From Actinomycetota bacterium (lineage in GTDB: Bacteria; Actinomycetota; Thermoleophilia; Solirubrobacterales; Solirubrobacteraceae), in NCBI GenBank assembly GCA_005888335.1, contig VAWY01000062.1, positions 1 to 23,423 of the forward strand: a stretch of DNA of 23,423 bases, in the 5' to 3' direction. Shown here one piece after another: positions 22,069 to 23,423 of the stretch. The notes under the pieces are model-generated. The model was not told where the DNA came from, ran no database searches, and was given only the letters and a program-made list of their open reading frames with translations. The position numbers were made by a program, and so were the translations under genes. The number at the start of each line of letters is the position of its first letter. The stretch's first letter is position 1.

Positions 22069-23112
22069 ATGACGGAGCAGAGCAGCAATGTGGCAACCGC
22101 GGTCTACGTGCAGACCAACGACGCGACCGAGAACGAGGTGGTCGCGTTCGGGCGCCGCGAGGATGGGCAGCTCGCCCCGCTCGGGCGCTTCCCCACGGGC
22201 GGTCGCGGAACCGGCGAGCCGCACCTTCCGTCTCAGAGCTCGATCGTGCTCAGCGATGACGGCGCCCAGCTCCTCGTAGTGAACGCCGGCAGCGACGAGC
22301 TGTCCCTGTTCTCGGTCGGGGACGGCGGCCTGCTCCTCTCCGATCGCGTCGCCTCGGGTGGCGCGACGCCGACCAGCGTCGCGATCCACGGTGATCTGGT
22401 CTATGTGCTGAACAACGGCACCCCGAACATCGCCGGGTTCAAGATCGACAACGGCCGGATCGTCGAGCTGGAGGGCTCGGCCCGGCCCCTGAGCGCCGAC
22501 AATGCCGACCCAGCACAGGTGTCGTTCAGCCTGGACGGTCGCACCCTGGTCGTGACGGAACGCGGCACGGACAGCATCAGCGCGTACGCGATCGACGAGC
22601 GTGGCCACGCCTCCGGCCCGACGACGATCAAGTCCTCCGGCAAGACGCCGTACGGATTCGATTTCACGCCGGACGGCGCGATGATCGTCACCGAGGCCTT
22701 CGGCGGCGCACTGGGCGCCGCGGCGGCGTCCTCCTATTCGCTGACCGACCCCGGCCGGCTGGCGCCGGTGAGCGGCTCGGTCGGCGATACCCGCAGTGAG
22801 GTGTGCTGGGCGGCCGTCACGAAGGACGGGCGCTTCGCCTACGTGACCAACTTCGGCGACGGGACGATCTCCAGCTACGAGATCGCCCGAGACGGGCGCC
22901 TCGCGCTGCGCGACGCCGTCGCGGGCTCGACACGGCTGGGCGAGAAGGGCATCCGCGACGAGGCGATCAGCCGCGACGGGCGCTATCTCTACGCGATCGA
23001 CGCCGACGCTCAGAAGGTCTTCGGCTGGGCGGTCGGAAGCGATGGCGCGCTGGCCTCGATTGGAGCGTTCGAGGGCGTCCCGCAGACGGTCGCCGGGCTC
23101 GCCGCGAGCTGA
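22069..23112 (+). CDS. Beta-propeller protein of the lactonase (6-phosphogluconolactonase-like, YVTN) family
   Basis: A 347-residue protein made of repeated blades: YVQTNDATENEVVAFGRREDG, IVLSDDGAQLLVVNAGSDELSLFSV, VAIHGDLVYVLNNG..IAGFKID, VSFSLDGRTLVVTERGTDSISAYAI, FDFTPDGAMIVTEAF and AVTKDGRFAYVTNFGDGTISSYEI, then ISRDGRYLYAIDADAQKVFGW. This is the pattern of the seven-bladed lactonase/YVTN propellers (Pfam Lactonase). Many members are not true 6-phosphogluconolactonases. No signal peptide is present, so it is cytoplasmic. The ATG at 22069 is preferred to the in-frame ATG at 22057 because GGAGG lies 6 nt before it. Substrate unknown; a sugar lactone is the usual guess. Confidence 0.9.
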   Translation: MTEQSSNVATAVYVQTNDATENEVVAFGRREDGQLAPLGRFPTGGRGTGEPHLPSQSSIVLSDDGAQLLVVNAGSDELSLFSVGDGGLLLSDRVASGGATPTSVAIHGDLVYVLNNGTPNIAGFKIDNGRIVELEGSARPLSADNADPAQVSFSLDGRTLVVTERGTDSISAYAIDERGHASGPTTIKSSGKTPYGFDFTPDGAMIVTEAFGGALGAAAASSYSLTDPGRLAPVSGSVGDTRSEVCWAAVTKDGRFAYVTNFGDGTISSYEIARDGRLALRDAVAGSTRLGEKGIRDEAISRDGRYLYAIDADAQKVFGWAVGSDGALASIGAFEGVPQTVAGLAAS

Positions 23113-23135
23113 CGCAGCGCGGGCCCGCCGCGTCG

Positions 23136-23317
23136 CACTATGTCGGCGCCGACGGCCGACTTGAGCGCCTGGATCTCTTCGTTCAGCGGGCCGCGCAGCA
23201 CAGTCGTGCGGTCCCACCCGGGATCCTCGAGCGTGCTGGAGACCACGTATTTGGAGAGCCTGTTGAGGTACTCGCTGATGTCGTGTCGTCGGTCTGCTGC
23301 GGCCAGTAGCCACGCAT
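23136..23317 (-). pseudogene. Dihydrofolate-reductase-family (RibD C-terminal) fragment with frameshift
   Basis: On the minus strand, ISEYLNRLSKYVVSSTLEDP, GWDRTTVLRGPLNEEIQALK and SAVGADIV match the middle of actinobacterial DHFR-like proteins (RibD_C domain), whose central strand typically reads KYVVSSTL and is followed by W-x-x-T-x-V-L-x-G. Just upstream, in a different frame, MRGYWPQQTDDTT gives the segment that normally precedes it, so a frameshift lies at about 23280. Both ends are missing: the nucleotide-binding N-terminus beyond 23317 is not recognisable and the C-terminal 80 or so residues after GADIV are lost where the lactonase gene ends. A relic, not a functional gene. Confidence 0.8.
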
Positions 23318-23423
23318 CGGACGGCGAGTCCGGGGAGGTCGACGTGAGTGCGGGCGATGTCATGTGGCGCGAGGCGGAGGAGCATTCGACGGAGAACACG
23401 GGGACGACCGAACTGCGAGCGCT
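23318..23423. other. Window end, no gene supported
   Basis: The last 106 bp could hold further remains of the DHFR-like fragment on the minus strand, but no recognisable segment is present and the window ends. Confidence 0.4.

Noticed and set aside
21832..23385. 517-codon minus-strand open frame opposite the lactonase gene
   Set aside because: Antisense shadow of a clear beta-propeller gene; no domain signature.

Overview
The window is GC-rich DNA (roughly 70 % by eye) with frequent GTG starts, strong AAGGAG-type ribosome sites and mostly short spacers. Its gene content (MalT/LuxR-type giant regulator, DUF1326-DUF2182 pair, several luciferase-like or DUF5519 proteins, F420/FMN-type oxidoreductase, SnoaL-like cyclase) points to a soil actinobacterium. 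A Thermoleophilia/Solirubrobacterales-type genome is my best guess, an inference from family content only.

Layout. 1-2872 (+): 3' end of an acyl-CoA dehydrogenase, a luciferase-like monooxygenase and a class-C beta-lactamase-type serine hydrolase, a likely catabolic run. 2865-3474: decayed DNA with the C-terminal relic of an aldo/keto reductase. 3475-4242 (-): alpha/beta hydrolase. 4384-6222 (-): a small Cys-motif protein and a tyrosine recombinase lying directly behind the 3' end of tRNA-Arg(ACG), which looks like the remnant or core of a tRNA-integrated element. 6213-7186 (-): a MarR regulator and a translationally coupled DUF488 protein whose stop codon lies inside the tRNA-Arg gene. 7258-8691 (+): a DHA2-type MFS drug exporter, divergent from marR across a 71-bp region with a 14-bp palindrome. 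8697-8947: two divergent tRNA-Ser genes (GCT on -, TGA on +). 8968-11646 (+): an 892-aa MalT-like LuxR regulator. 11756-15167 (+): six closely spaced genes (NmrA-like oxidoreductase, universal stress protein with a frameshift, SnoaL-like protein, DUF5519, MBL-fold hydrolase, shortened carboxymuconolactone-decarboxylase-like protein). 15579-16433 (+): a secreted protein built from two copies of one domain. 16781-18223 (-): two unrecognised proteins, one with an N-terminal membrane segment and one of visibly lower GC. 18546-19948 (+): a DUF1326/DUF2182 pair. 20810-23112 (+): a sulfite-oxidase-like molybdopterin protein and a beta-propeller lactonase-like protein.

The most striking feature is the number of broken genes between intact ones: an aldo/keto reductase tail, a metallophosphoesterase head with one frameshift, a class III aminotransferase tail with one frameshift, a dihydrofolate-reductase-like (RibD C-terminal) fragment with a frameshift, a frameshifted universal stress protein and a halved CMD protein. 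The window therefore reads as an accessory region under active turnover beside a tRNA integration site. No CRISPR array, rRNA or intact insertion sequence was seen.

Possible regulation: paired leaderless promoters around a palindrome in the marR-MFS gap, and a three-segment inverted-repeat array (two mutually exclusive hairpins) just before the secreted duplicated-domain protein.
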